IMG/VR virus record: IMGVR_UViG_3300021364_000001
Coordinates: 1-64,000 of that record
From: a virus
Length of the DNA: 64,000 nucleotides
Strand: one strand, 5' to 3'
Below, in pieces: positions 17,820 to 25,263 of this stretch (position 1 is the first letter of the stretch; every line of letters starts with the position of its first letter). The position numbers were made by a program, and so were the translations under genes. Below the pieces are notes generated by a model. The model ran no database searches and had not been told where the DNA came from. It was given only the letters and a program-made list of their open reading frames with translations.

Positions 17820-17983
17820 TAGATTTGTGTCCAGCGAGTGTGTTGTTGTTTGGTAATTTGTCCTGCATGTAACATGTTATCACACACATTAATGAAGACA
17901 TTGAACTTCTCTAATCTATCAAGATTGTGACATGATGCTGTCTCCTTGATAGTGTTAAGAATGAGTTGCTTTGTGATCGGCAT
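17816..17983 (-). CDS. Small conserved phage protein
   Basis: 55 residues from ATG 17983 to TGA 17816: MPITKQLILNTIKETASCHN onward, ending GQITKQQHTRWTQIY. The C-terminal pattern (G-x-IT-x-x-Q-x-x-RWT) is typical of a small helical family seen in cyanophages. The start overlaps the preceding stop (TGATG) and the stop overlaps the next gene's TTG. Confidence 0.65.
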   Translation of the reverse strand: MPITKQLILNTIKETASCHNLDRLEKFNVFINVCDNMLHAGQITKQQHTRWTQIY

Positions 17984-18255
17984 CAGCAGAATGCAGGAGT
18001 GTAAGAATCAGGGCACTTGTCAACATTAAAACCAGTTACTTCTGCGCCGTTAGCAACACGCTCAGCAACCTCATGTGAGAAGGTGAGAGCAGTAACAACG
18101 GACCAAGATTGTTGTGCTTTACCATAATCAGAGGGGAAAGTTACACGCTTGATGAAACGTTTGACAACAGTCTTCACACCCTTTTCTTCACATGCTTCGG
18201 CAATGAATGCCTCAGGGAAGAAGTCAACAATGCAGATGGAATTGGTGAGTTGCAT
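17983..18255 (-). CDS. Hypothetical protein, first gene of a small-gene operon
   Basis: 90 residues: MQLTNSICIVDFFPEAFIAE onward, ending CPDSYTPAFC. No domain recognised. A good Shine-Dalgarno (AAGGA) and a promoter module (18280-18322) precede it, so it leads the unit 18255-17370. Confidence 0.65.
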   Translation of the reverse strand: MQLTNSICIVDFFPEAFIAEACEEKGVKTVVKRFIKRVTFPSDYGKAQQSWSVVTALTFSHEVAERVANGAEVTGFNVDKCPDSYTPAFC

Positions 18256-18279
18256 GAAGTGAATTCCTTTGACTCTTTA

Positions 18280-18322
18280 ATAATACACGAGAACGGACCC
18301 TGCACAACCGATGGTGTGCAGG
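18280..18322 (-). promoter_or_regulatory. Hairpin-promoter module upstream of 18255
   Basis: Minus-strand order: a perfect 7-bp hairpin (CCTGCAC 18299-18305 with GTGCAGG 18316-18322), then GTGTATTATTA with TATTAT at 18280-18285, then the ATG 25 nt on. The hairpin may terminate the upstream transcript. Confidence 0.55.
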
Positions 18323-18339
18323 TTATCCGATTGGCACAG

Positions 18340-18930
18340 TCACCAGATGGTGGGGCAGGGAGTAAGATTGCTCACGCTGATTTCTTGATAGTCTGCCTTG
18401 GTATTCTGCTCCCGTACGTTATCAATATCAAAGTACAGGTCGATGGTATCAACAGCGCCATGATATTGACGTTGCAGAACATCATCCAACTTGGTGCGAC
18501 TCTTGGCACTCAGAACATCATCGAAACCAGCAACATTGCCAGCAGTGTTGAAACGTGGAGCAACACGAGGAAGAACACTGACAAACAGAATCTTCTCGAT
18601 GGAATTACAACCAGGAGCATAATAGAGTCGTGCTGCTTCTCCGATGGTAGTATTAGCGTAGTTCTTGATATTCTTGTTCACGTTGCTGTTAATTGCTTTG
18701 GCAAGAATAGCAACACGAATATCACCATCAGCATCAAATCCTGCGATGTCGATGTCAAACGTGCCACCGAATGCATCTTCTTGCAGTTGATATTCAAACT
18801 TCCAATCATACTCAGCGAGGTCAGGATTAGCATTCAAAATCTCATCGAGCAGCACTTTGTGCAGTTCGTCAGTACGCTTGGAGGAGCGAACATTCTGGAA
18901 GGAAGTGGTGAGGAACTGTTCGAGAATCAT
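18340..18930 (-). CDS. Hypothetical protein, 196 residues
   Basis: I do not recognise this protein. It has an N-terminal helical part (MILEQFLTTSFQNVRSSKRT), then DAFGGTFDIDIAGFDADGDIR and a strand ending AILAKAI, and a C-terminal alpha/beta region. The central D-x-D hairpin is loosely reminiscent of PD-(D/E)XK nucleases, but the expected E-x-K strand is not convincing. It is flanked on both sides by promoter-like modules, so it may be transcribed on its own. Confidence 0.7.
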   Translation of the reverse strand: MILEQFLTTSFQNVRSSKRTDELHKVLLDEILNANPDLAEYDWKFEYQLQEDAFGGTFDIDIAGFDADGDIRVAILAKAINSNVNKNIKNYANTTIGEAARLYYAPGCNSIEKILFVSVLPRVAPRFNTAGNVAGFDDVLSAKSRTKLDDVLQRQYHGAVDTIDLYFDIDNVREQNTKADYQEISVSNLTPCPTIW

Positions 18931-18953
18931 GGGTTGTTTGTCTCAACAATGTA

Positions 18954-18959
18954 ATAATA
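18954..18959 (-). promoter_or_regulatory. Promoter-like TATTAT upstream of 18930
   Basis: Minus-strand GTGTATTATTA with the -10 at 18954-18959, 24 nt before the ATG. The CACGAG/CTCGTG inverted repeat just upstream overlaps the last codons of the oxygenase gene at 18979. Confidence 0.5.
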
Positions 18960-18978
18960 CACGAGCACGAGCATCCGT

Positions 18979-19566
18979 CTAGAACTCGTGGACCACTTCG
19001 CGAGGTGTCACATTCAAATTGAAACTTAGCGTCAAACGGTTAGTGTCATGTTTCTGCAATCTTACGCCATGACGTACAAACGAAGGGAACACAATCAGGT
19101 CCCCCTCGCTAACATCAGGTTCAAGCACAGGTGACTGCTTGAATATATGTGTGTACCCAAGAACTGTGTGGTCTAAGTTCATGTTCTCGAAGTAGAATTT
19201 CCCATCCTTGTCCTTATCAAACTGGATAAAGATGACACCAGAGAAGTTGATGAAATCAGGATAGTTCACATGATGATGTGGTTCCTGTGCATGACCAGAG
19301 TTATACAAATTCAACCAACTGTTGACGATCTCGATGTCACAATCAGGTGGGAAATACTGATAGAGATAAGGTGCTAGGACTTGTCCAAGTTCTTCGGGCG
19401 GGACAACATCTTTCTCCTCAAAATGAGTCGTGAGAACACTACAATTCCAGCGACCCTCGCTATCACTAAGGAGATGCCTAGCAGACTCCAAAAGGGATCC
19501 GAATATCTCCTTGTGATTGTGTAGATGTGCTTTGTGGAACTTGATCGGGAAGAGATACTGGGACAT
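18979..19566 (-). CDS. Fe(II)/2OG oxygenase, PF13759-like, no. 3
   Basis: 195 residues. The N-terminus (SQYLFPIKFHKAHL) and the motifs AQEPHHHVNYPDFINFSG (H97, H99), VFPSFVRHGVRL (H166) and TNRLTLSFNL (R177) form a complete iron/2OG site. Its start lies 89 nt inside the lysozyme gene, in another frame, so the two are probably translated from one message starting at the sigma-70 promoter 20070-20098. Substrate unknown. Confidence 0.86.
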   Translation of the reverse strand: MSQYLFPIKFHKAHLHNHKEIFGSLLESARHLLSDSEGRWNCSVLTTHFEEKDVVPPEELGQVLAPYLYQYFPPDCDIEIVNSWLNLYNSGHAQEPHHHVNYPDFINFSGVIFIQFDKDKDGKFYFENMNLDHTVLGYTHIFKQSPVLEPDVSEGDLIVFPSFVRHGVRLQKHDTNRLTLSFNLNVTPREVVHEF

Positions 19567-20050
19567 TAATCAATTTCTTAGTATAGTCATATGCATAGAG
19601 GGTACGATTGCCATGGATTCCCCACCCTAACCAGTACCACGCATGATGCATGTAATGTTTGACAGTTTGTCCTTCTCCTTTTAAGACAAGGGCATAACGT
19701 GTCCACTGCGGTTCATTAACCATGTATCGCAGTTGTGTATCGAAGTCACTAGGACTGCCACCATATTTAAGGGCAAACTTACCTAGTCCATCGTATCTAT
19801 TTTGTGAGGTCCATTGAATCAATCCATACCCACCACGCAAGCATTGGTCGTAAGGTACGATTGCACCGCCTTCACAGATATTGTGCTTGAAGTTACTTTC
19901 CTGCTTGATATTGCCAAGCACAGTCGCGATGGCATTCTTATCACGAATGCCACGATCTTGCAGGAATTGAGTAACCTTCTGCTCTGCTGGTGTGCATCCA
20001 ACGCATTCAATCTGCGGTGGTGGCAGTTCGGTCATCATCATAAGAATCAT
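19478..20050 (-). CDS. Phage tail-type lysozyme (PF18013-like)
   Basis: 190 residues. The core IATVLGNIKQESNFKHN (catalytic Glu at residue 51), GGYGLIQWTSQNRYDGL (73-89) and TQLRYMVNE match the Phage_lysozyme2 family, which cuts the glycan strand of peptidoglycan. No signal peptide is visible, and an M-rich start leaves the exact ATG uncertain (20050 or 20035). The tail of about 30 residues runs 89 nt into the next gene. It could be the endolysin or a virion lysin; expression from a host-type promoter favours neither clearly. Confidence 0.75.
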   Translation of the reverse strand: MILMMMTELPPPQIECVGCTPAEQKVTQFLQDRGIRDKNAIATVLGNIKQESNFKHNICEGGAIVPYDQCLRGGYGLIQWTSQNRYDGLGKFALKYGGSPSDFDTQLRYMVNEPQWTRYALVLKGEGQTVKHYMHHAWYWLGWGIHGNRTLYAYDYTKKLINVPVSLPDQVPQSTSTQSQGDIRIPFGVC

Positions 20051-20069
20051 CCGATAAGGTTGATTTAAT

Positions 20070-20098
20070 AGTGTAATCTACGAGAGCAGAGATGTCAA
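20070..20098 (-). promoter_or_regulatory. Sigma-70 promoter TTGACA-17-TACACT
   Basis: Minus-strand TTGACA (20093-20098), 17-nt spacer, TACACT (20070-20075), 20 nt before the lysozyme ATG. The -35 covers the stop codon of the upstream gene (20095-20097). Confidence 0.65.
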
Positions 20099-20319
20099 CT
20101 CTGCTTAGAATTTCCAGGTTGCTTTGTTGCCAACTGGGACAAGTGTGGGGATTTGAGCAACTCATGTTGGTAGTCTAATTCGTTATACAATGAGTCTAGT
20201 AATCCTTGCACATAGTCACTCTTAACGCCCCTACATGTAGTCATGAGTTCTAATACTTTGTTCTTGGCATCTTCAAGAACATAGCATTCTTTGGTGCGAA
20301 CATCGATCCCTGTTGTCAT
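20095..20319 (-). CDS. Small helical hypothetical protein
   Basis: 74 residues, mostly helical (MTTGIDVRTKECYVLEDAKN, then VQGLLDSLYNELDYQHELL). No family recognised. Its start overlaps the previous gene by ATGA, and its stop carries the -35 of the next promoter, so it is the last gene of the unit 20665-20095. Confidence 0.6.
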   Translation of the reverse strand: MTTGIDVRTKECYVLEDAKNKVLELMTTCRGVKSDYVQGLLDSLYNELDYQHELLKSPHLSQLATKQPGNSKQS

Positions 20320-20507
20320 GCGAAACCGCCTCCTTTTGTCTTTGCATCGATTACTTCAACGTGGTCACAATACTGTGGATAATTCCACCATGCTTCGATG
20401 ACTTGCATGTAGTCATCAACAACCTTCACAGATCCATCAACACAGAATATCTTATATCTATGTCGATTGTAAGGATTCTCTGACGTTAATGTGAAGAAGT
20501 CTGTCAT
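20316..20507 (-). CDS. Small hypothetical protein
   Basis: 63 residues (MTDFFTLTSENPYNRHRYKI onward, with VIEAWWNYPQYCDHVEVID). A short mixed alpha/beta domain with no family that I can name. ATGA overlaps at both ends place it in a three-gene unit with a small lipoprotein-like gene. Confidence 0.6.
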   Translation of the reverse strand: MTDFFTLTSENPYNRHRYKIFCVDGSVKVVDDYMQVIEAWWNYPQYCDHVEVIDAKTKGGGFA

Positions 20508-20665
20508 CGATACTTAGCACAAACGTCATCGTAAGATGCACCATGGGGCACAGACTTACAGAATCGTGACATCTTACTGTCTTGCATATCTGAGACAGCA
20601 TTGATAGCAGAACAACCAATAATGCTGCCTACAAAGACAACAATGGCAACGAGAGCGAGGCGCAT
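20504..20665 (-). CDS. Small lipoprotein-like/secreted protein
   Basis: 53 residues from ATG 20665. A hydrophobic signal (MRLALVAIVVFVGSIIGC) ends in I-I-G-C, a possible lipobox, followed by a short Cys-containing domain (RFCKSVPHGASYDDVCAKYR). An in-frame start at 20716 would fall on the TATAAT promoter (20716-20721), so the internal ATG is chosen. It may sit in the inner membrane or periplasm; small secreted proteins of this kind are often superinfection factors in T4-like phages, which here is only a guess. Confidence 0.65.
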   Translation of the reverse strand: MRLALVAIVVFVGSIIGCSAINAVSDMQDSKMSRFCKSVPHGASYDDVCAKYR

Positions 20666-20715
20666 GACAATAAAGAATGAAGGAAAAGAGGGGAGGTCTC
20701 GCGTCAGGAGACACA

Positions 20716-20721
20716 ATTATA
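20716..20721 (-). promoter_or_regulatory. Promoter -10 TATAAT
   Basis: Minus-strand CTATATAATTGTG, 51 nt upstream of ATG 20665. No clear -35 is seen. Confidence 0.5.
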
Positions 20722-20741
20722 TAGACCCTCTATGTGATAAT

Positions 20742-20930
20742 TTACTTCTGGAACTTACCGTGCTTGAATGCAGCAAACTCAGGGTTATTTACCCAACGAC
20801 CGACAGAACAATCCCACACGATGGGCAGCGGTTCAGCAGGAGGATGCTTATGAGATACTTTGGCAAGCAATTCGCGAGACTCAGCGAACAGTTCGTCGAG
20901 AGTGTAGCGAGCGGGGCGAACACCGTACAT
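20742..20930 (-). CDS. Small conserved hypothetical protein
   Basis: 62 residues (MYGVRPARYTLDELFAESRE onward, with PLPIVWDCSVGRWVNNPEFAAF). The WDC-x-x-GRWVN-x-PEF core looks like a small conserved cyanophage family of unknown role. A hairpin-promoter module lies 26 nt upstream of the ATG, so it is probably transcribed as a short separate unit. Confidence 0.65.
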   Translation of the reverse strand: MYGVRPARYTLDELFAESRELLAKVSHKHPPAEPLPIVWDCSVGRWVNNPEFAAFKHGKFQK

Positions 20931-20955
20931 GGTTGGTTCCGTTGATTACTTTGTA

Positions 20956-20980
20956 ATTATAGGGGCAGAGGTGTCCCCGA
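20956..20980 (-). promoter_or_regulatory. Hairpin-promoter module upstream of 20930
   Basis: On the minus strand GGGGACACCTCTGCCCC (a GGGG/CCCC hairpin with one bulge) runs directly into TATAAT (20956-20961). It lies between the end of an oxygenase gene and the next ATG. Confidence 0.55.
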
Positions 20981-20997
20981 CACTATTTAGTGTGACA

Positions 20998-21516
20998 CTA
21001 AGCAATGTGGACACCTCGGTGTGGACAGATCGCACCGAGACTGATACGAATATCATTCGTCGGTGGTTCGCCATCATGCTCCATTAGTGAATCAAATACA
21101 ATGATTCTACCACGCCTAAATGGTACTCTCTTGCCATTTGCAAAGGTAGTATCACCATCCTCACCATATGCATGGTAGATGATACTCGTAGCAGGACGAT
21201 TGAAGTCAGTATGTGTCTGTGAGGTGTGTCCAGGGTTCTGTGCATTAACTAGCAATCTATGCACATGTGTGAGTGGTAGATCCTTGCATATATCCTTCAT
21301 GATACACTCATTGAAGTATGCAAAGAACCAATACCATGGTGTCTCTTGGGTGAATTCATTGTCTCTGATGACAGTATTGCCCCAGAATCGTGCCTTACTA
21401 TAATCACCATAAGGTGTGTTGTTATAGAAGAATGGAAAGTCTGTCGCAAGATAGTTTCCAACGTCATCTACAATCCAATCAGGAAAGTATCCATCTATTA
21501 CTCTAATGTCACTCAT
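20998..21516 (-). CDS. Fe(II)/2OG oxygenase, P4H-like subtype, no. 4
   Basis: 172 residues. The metal site uses H-x-D: SQTHTDFNRPATSIIY (H102, D104), then IIVFDSLMEHDGEPP (H147) and NDIRISLGAI (R157 for 2OG). The N-terminus (IRVIDGYFPDWIVDDV) is typical of the prolyl-4-hydroxylase-like branch. It overlaps the PF13759-like oxygenase upstream by ATGA, so the two enzymes are translated in tandem. Substrate unknown. Confidence 0.85.
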   Translation of the reverse strand: MSDIRVIDGYFPDWIVDDVGNYLATDFPFFYNNTPYGDYSKARFWGNTVIRDNEFTQETPWYWFFAYFNECIMKDICKDLPLTHVHRLLVNAQNPGHTSQTHTDFNRPATSIIYHAYGEDGDTTFANGKRVPFRRGRIIVFDSLMEHDGEPPTNDIRISLGAICPHRGVHIA

Positions 21517-22103
21517 TTGATTCTAAAATTAGCAGATACAGTTATGCGAGCAGTCTCACTCTCAGGTTGTGGTGATACATGATGATGTAGATGAGAAGGG
21601 AAGATAATTATATCACCTTCCTTTACATGTGGGAACCATGTATTTGTTACTGGGTAGTGCTTACTGAAATACCCATGATGCATGTCTTGGTTAGGATTGT
21701 AGAACACAAATCTACCATCCTTCTCAGGATCGTACTGTAAGAAGTAAGCACAACTAAATGCAGTGTTATCTCCTCCACAATGTGTATGTACCTCTTGTGA
21801 ATTCCCCTGGTGATATACATTTATCCATGCTTCCGTCATTTCTATGCTCGTGAGTGGTTTCCCACCCAGTTGGACGTGCATGTCCATGAGATTATCGGAA
21901 ATGTAGTTGTTGAACATCTGCCATGAAAAATCGTTCTGATTCGTGTCACTTTCAAAGGACGACGAAACAGAACAATTCCATTCAGCAGGTTGTGTTAATT
22001 GTGCTGTACCCAATTCATACAGCAGCATTGCTTTCAATGCATCATGCTTTGCTACTTCTCCATGATAATACCATTTTGGAAATAGATTCTGAACTTTACC
22101 CAT
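21513..22103 (-). CDS. Fe(II)/2OG oxygenase, PF13759-like, no. 5
   Basis: 196 residues. The N-terminal strand (VQNLFPKWYYHGEV) and the motifs SQEVHTHCGGDNTAFSC (H106, H108), IIFPSHLHHHVSPQP (H174) and TARITVSANF (R186) give a full active site. It shares one nucleotide with the helicase stop (TAATG) and overlaps the next oxygenase by ATGA. Helicase, oxygenase and oxygenase therefore form one translated series from the module at 23367. Confidence 0.87.
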   Translation of the reverse strand: MGKVQNLFPKWYYHGEVAKHDALKAMLLYELGTAQLTQPAEWNCSVSSSFESDTNQNDFSWQMFNNYISDNLMDMHVQLGGKPLTSIEMTEAWINVYHQGNSQEVHTHCGGDNTAFSCAYFLQYDPEKDGRFVFYNPNQDMHHGYFSKHYPVTNTWFPHVKEGDIIIFPSHLHHHVSPQPESETARITVSANFRIK

Positions 22104-23344
22104 TATGCAACAAGAGACAGAGGAGGAATACCTTTGACAAATATAGCATCAACAACCTTATCGAGTCGGTTGATGACATGCTTGCCATAAGATTTGTGAA
22201 CAGGAACGGCAACGAAACCAGTGGGTTTGTTGTAGAAACCCCACTGCTGGGGTTGAAGTTCACCAGACTGCAAACGTGCAGCGTCATCCTTATCTAGGCG
22301 GATAACACGACCGATGGTTTGTGCCATCTCAACCACGTTAAGATTACGCAGAAGAATGCAGTGAGTGAGACCAGGGACGTTGATACCCTCAGACAGAATA
22401 GAGTAGTGGAACACAACAAACTTGCGACCTTCTTCCTTACCCCAGTCAGTCAGAGTCTGGAAGAATACCTCACGAGATACCTTCACACCGTCAATGATTG
22501 CACCGAACTTAGAAGTAACGTGCATAACATTGTAGTCACGTTCTTGCAACTGAGCGAGGAGATCTGTCTGACTGATCATGTTACCCAGCACACGACTGGA
22601 TGGCACAGCAACAAGAACTTTGGCAGCGTGAGACTCATCGATCTGGTCAATGATGTCACACACAGTGTCAGCATCAACGTGATGGATGTTCTTCTTATCG
22701 CGAGTCAGATCTGTCTCGAAGGGAACAATCGTGGGGCGGAGGATATGACCCTGCTCAATGAGTTCAGGAGCAGGAACATTGCAGATGATGCCACCATAGA
22801 CATCACTATTACCCATCGAGCGGTCATGCTTACGAGAAATGCGAGGAGTAGCAGTAAAGAAATAGCAACGATCAGCGACCATGGATGTTGCAGCAGTGCC
22901 AATAAAGAACTGCTTTGCAACACTGTTGTGTGCTTCGTCAAAGTATGCACAGTCGATGCTGATGCCACTGTCAATCACCTTGGGGAGAGTGTGATAGGTG
23001 GTGAAGATAATGCAGGACTCACCTGCTGTCCGTGCAGTGTTATTGAACAGTGCAATCTTGTCGGACTTGGTGCTGCTGAAATGTGCAGTCTCACCACTGT
23101 GTGCATGACAAACATGCACGTTGCTAGTATCAATGAACGACAGAAACTCGTCGCACAGTTGATTAGCAAGCAGAATGCGAGGAGCAACTACAACAATGGT
23201 GCGAGACTGTGCCAGCAACTTGATAGCGTGCTGAATCATGATGATGGTCTTGCCACCACCAGTAGGCACAATGATCTGACCCTTGTCGGCATCAGTCATC
23301 GCGTCGAGAGCACGCTGCTGGTGGGGACGGAGGGTGATGGTCAT
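22103..23344 (-). CDS. SF2 DEAH-box helicase (ResIII/UvsW-like)
   Basis: 413 residues with all core SF2 motifs: Walker A PTGGGKT (27-33), DEAH (136-139), TATP (164-167) and QTIGRVIR (342-349). T4 UvsW, which drives branch migration and removes R-loops, is about 500 residues and has an extra N-terminal domain; this shorter enzyme begins directly at the helicase core, so it may be a UvsW relative or a second ResIII-type helicase. Role in recombination-dependent replication is inferred from family. It is read from the TATAAT module at 23367 and leads into two oxygenases. Confidence 0.85.
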   Translation of the reverse strand: MTITLRPHQQRALDAMTDADKGQIIVPTGGGKTIIMIQHAIKLLAQSRTIVVVAPRILLANQLCDEFLSFIDTSNVHVCHAHSGETAHFSSTKSDKIALFNNTARTAGESCIIFTTYHTLPKVIDSGISIDCAYFDEAHNSVAKQFFIGTAATSMVADRCYFFTATPRISRKHDRSMGNSDVYGGIICNVPAPELIEQGHILRPTIVPFETDLTRDKKNIHHVDADTVCDIIDQIDESHAAKVLVAVPSSRVLGNMISQTDLLAQLQERDYNVMHVTSKFGAIIDGVKVSREVFFQTLTDWGKEEGRKFVVFHYSILSEGINVPGLTHCILLRNLNVVEMAQTIGRVIRLDKDDAARLQSGELQPQQWGFYNKPTGFVAVPVHKSYGKHVINRLDKVVDAIFVKGIPPLSLVA

Positions 23345-23366
23345 GCTGTGGGTTGAACGTCCCCTA

Positions 23367-23404
23367 ATTATACACGAAAACAGGGCGCTGTGCGCCCCCT
23401 GTAC
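23367..23404 (-). promoter_or_regulatory. Hairpin-promoter module upstream of the helicase
   Basis: Minus-strand GGGCGCACAGCGCCC hairpin followed by TGTTTTCG and GTGTATAATTAGGGG, with TATAAT at 23367-23372 and the ATG 23 nt on. It is nearly identical over about 35 nt to the module at 23759. Confidence 0.65.
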
Positions 23405-23422
23405 CAGTCCTGTGACTGTCCA

Positions 23423-23737
23423 CTAGTTTAGTATCCAAATAACAAAACTAATACCACCAATAATAAGAAAGATCCACCATGCTGATATAAAGATATATGC
23501 AGCAACTATCAATGCCAATAATGCTAACACTGATGTACCGTCAACACTATCACTGTTATCATTATCTTGATAGTCTGATCGGTGAAATGTGTGGACTGGT
23601 TTAGCAGCGACTGCTTCACCCCCAGTGACATTTTCTGCCTCAGTAATTGCTTCATTGCGTGTCACACAATCGTGAACTGTGATGGTTTTGTAACCGTAAC
23701 CATCACTTCTTTTGATTGTTACTTCCCACTCTGTCAT
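23423..23737 (-). CDS. Membrane-anchored hypothetical protein
   Basis: 104 residues. The N-terminal 65 form a soluble domain (MTEWEVTIKRSDGYGYKTIT onward) and the C-terminus has two adjacent hydrophobic segments (VLALLALIVAAYIFISAWW and IFLIIGGISFVIWIL), a helical hairpin in the inner membrane. The soluble part would face the cytoplasm. It is bounded on both sides by nearly identical hairpin-promoter modules, so it is a one-gene unit. Function unknown. Confidence 0.7.
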   Translation of the reverse strand: MTEWEVTIKRSDGYGYKTITVHDCVTRNEAITEAENVTGGEAVAAKPVHTFHRSDYQDNDNSDSVDGTSVLALLALIVAAYIFISAWWIFLIIGGISFVIWILN

Positions 23738-23758
23738 AGGTAGTAGTTCGTTCCCCTA

Positions 23759-23789
23759 ATTATACACGAAAACAGGGCGCTATGCGCCC
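23759..23789 (-). promoter_or_regulatory. Hairpin-promoter module upstream of 23737
   Basis: GGGCGC (23775-23780) pairs with GCGCCC (23784-23789) around a 3-nt loop, then CTGTTTTCGTG and TATAAT (23759-23764) on the minus strand. It ends the late oxygenase operon coming from 31.4 kb and starts the next gene. Confidence 0.65.
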
Positions 23790-23856
23790 CGTGTGCCAGT
23801 CTTCTGACTGTCTAGGTATTCTTTTATATACTTTGCTTTAATTGCGTACCAATCAA

Positions 23857-24186
23857 TCATCTTGCTGCTAATTCGGGTAGTAGTTCATTGCCTGGGTGAT
23901 CATTTGTCTCTCCATGATATGCTTTAACATGGTTAAAGTAAGTATCATCGAGTTCTAATTCATCCCAGTATTGATTGAAGACTAGCACACAACATTTGTT
24001 CAGTTGTTGTTTAGAACCAGGAGGATTAGGTTTTTCACTAATACAAATGGTGATGTATGCATCATCTACAAATTCTATATATCCTTCCACATCATGCCAT
24101 TTTACCCTAGCACCAGGTGATAGCGAGTTGATAATGTTTCTGATTTCCAATGCTGGTGCTTCTGAGATGAAGAGTGGAGTAGTCAT
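23857..24186 (-). CDS. Conserved hypothetical protein, last gene of oxygenase operon
   Basis: 109 residues (MTTPLFISEAPALEIRNIIN, then GARVKWHDVEGYIEFVDDAYITI and NKCCVLVFNQYWDELEL). The middle looks like a small beta-barrel; no enzyme motif. It overlaps the oxygenase before it by ATGA and lies about 70 nt before the GC hairpin at 23775-23789. It resembles small cyanophage proteins I cannot name. Confidence 0.65.
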   Translation of the reverse strand: MTTPLFISEAPALEIRNIINSLSPGARVKWHDVEGYIEFVDDAYITICISEKPNPPGSKQQLNKCCVLVFNQYWDELELDDTYFNHVKAYHGETNDHPGNELLPELAAR

Positions 24187-24788
24187 AAGGTTAGCAGCGA
24201 AGTTGGGTTACCGAAATCACCTCGTAACATGATGTTAAATGCTAATGAGTACCTCCTGATTGTGTCCTGGTTTGGTTTAACTGAGTGTACCAGGTCACTA
24301 GGGAAGATCAACACCATACCGTCCTGTGGCGTAACTGTCCACCGTGGAGAGTTATAGATGTTGTAGTGTGCTCTATCTGGGTCGATTGTTGCATACTTGT
24401 ACTGACTAAACACCAGGTCACCACAATTAGGGTGTGTCTTTAAGTATACAATACCACTCCACATACTGTGTCTGTGGTTATGTTCATGAGTAGAATCCAT
24501 GTGCTCATGTATATTTACCCATGAACATGGTACGTCAATAATATACTTGTCCTCAACACCTTGCACACCATGAATATACTCACTGATGTGTGGTTTGAGA
24601 AACTCTGTCATCTCAGGTATCTCTTTTAAGATATTCTGCTCAACAGAACTAACACCACCACGATACATGCCAGTGAAATTGCGATACTCTAAGTTTTCGA
24701 TCTTGTCCAGAATATCGGGCATAGTGTCATCAACAGCACAATACACTGGTGATGAGAACAATGGGAGTATTTCACTTGAAGTTGGCAT
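24183..24788 (-). CDS. Fe(II)/2OG oxygenase, PF13759-like, no. 6
   Basis: 201 residues. The N-terminus (ILPLFSSPVYCAVD) and the motifs STHEHNHRHSMWSG (H103, H105 by alignment to relatives), IFPSDLVHSVKPN (H168) and RRYSLAFNI (R178 or R179) complete the site. It overlaps the upstream oxygenase by 17 nt. As with its neighbours, a protein or small-molecule hydroxylase reaction is expected and the substrate is not known. Confidence 0.86.
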   Translation of the reverse strand: MPTSSEILPLFSSPVYCAVDDTMPDILDKIENLEYRNFTGMYRGGVSSVEQNILKEIPEMTEFLKPHISEYIHGVQGVEDKYIIDVPCSWVNIHEHMDSTHEHNHRHSMWSGIVYLKTHPNCGDLVFSQYKYATIDPDRAHYNIYNSPRWTVTPQDGMVLIFPSDLVHSVKPNQDTIRRYSLAFNIMLRGDFGNPTSLLTL

Positions 24789-25263
24789 TGATTAAGATCC
24801 TGTTCTTGTGCTTGCTGGGTGAGTGCCCAGTGTGCATGTGTCGTCCGTTGAATGTTAGAAGTCTGTTCTTTTTCGGTTGCACACGAACGATGTCGTGATC
24901 ATTCTTGTCTCCCAGAATAATAGTGTCGCCATCAGTGTCGTTGACATAATAGATACACACGGTGTGAGGTTCTTTGGCGTCTACATGAAAGTCATGACGA
25001 TAACCCTCAGGATTATATAGTGTCATATCTGCTCTCACTCGTAGACATTTCTTGGCAGATACTTCATCCTGCATTCTTTGTACTAATGGTGCAAAGTCAG
25101 GATCTCCATCTTCTGACAACCAATGATTGAATCCATGTGCCTGTATATTATCACACCCATGTGTGAGTGTGTGTTGATAAAACCATGGAAACTCCCACCC
25201 CATGAGTATATCATGAAGGTGGGCATGATAGTCTACATCAAGAAAATCATCGATGATCCTCAT
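24772..25263 (-). CDS. Fe(II)/2OG oxygenase, P4H-like subtype, no. 7
   Basis: 163 residues from ATG 25263 (MRIIDDFLDVDYHAHLHDIL), chosen because this is the usual N-terminus of the subtype; a start 33 nt upstream is possible. The site is RHDFHVDAKEPHTVCIYY (H93, D95), GRHMHTGHSP (H144) and HKNRILINANF (R155). GDTIILGD and FNGRHMH are the typical strands shared with the oxygenase at 25483. It overlaps the small gene before it by 17 nt. Confidence 0.86.
   Translation of the reverse strand: MRIIDDFLDVDYHAHLHDILMGWEFPWFYQHTLTHGCDNIQAHGFNHWLSEDGDPDFAPLVQRMQDEVSAKKCLRVRADMTLYNPEGYRHDFHVDAKEPHTVCIYYVNDTDGDTIILGDKNDHDIVRVQPKKNRLLTFNGRHMHTGHSPSKHKNRILINANFK

Noticed and set aside
18340-18930. Restriction-like PD-(D/E)XK nuclease
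   Set aside because: The D-x-D hairpin is present but the E-x-K strand and flanking helix are not convincing, so it is left as unknown.
22319-23356. Open frame of 345 codons opposite the helicase
   Set aside because: The minus-strand helicase has all SF2 motifs; the plus frame has none and no promoter.
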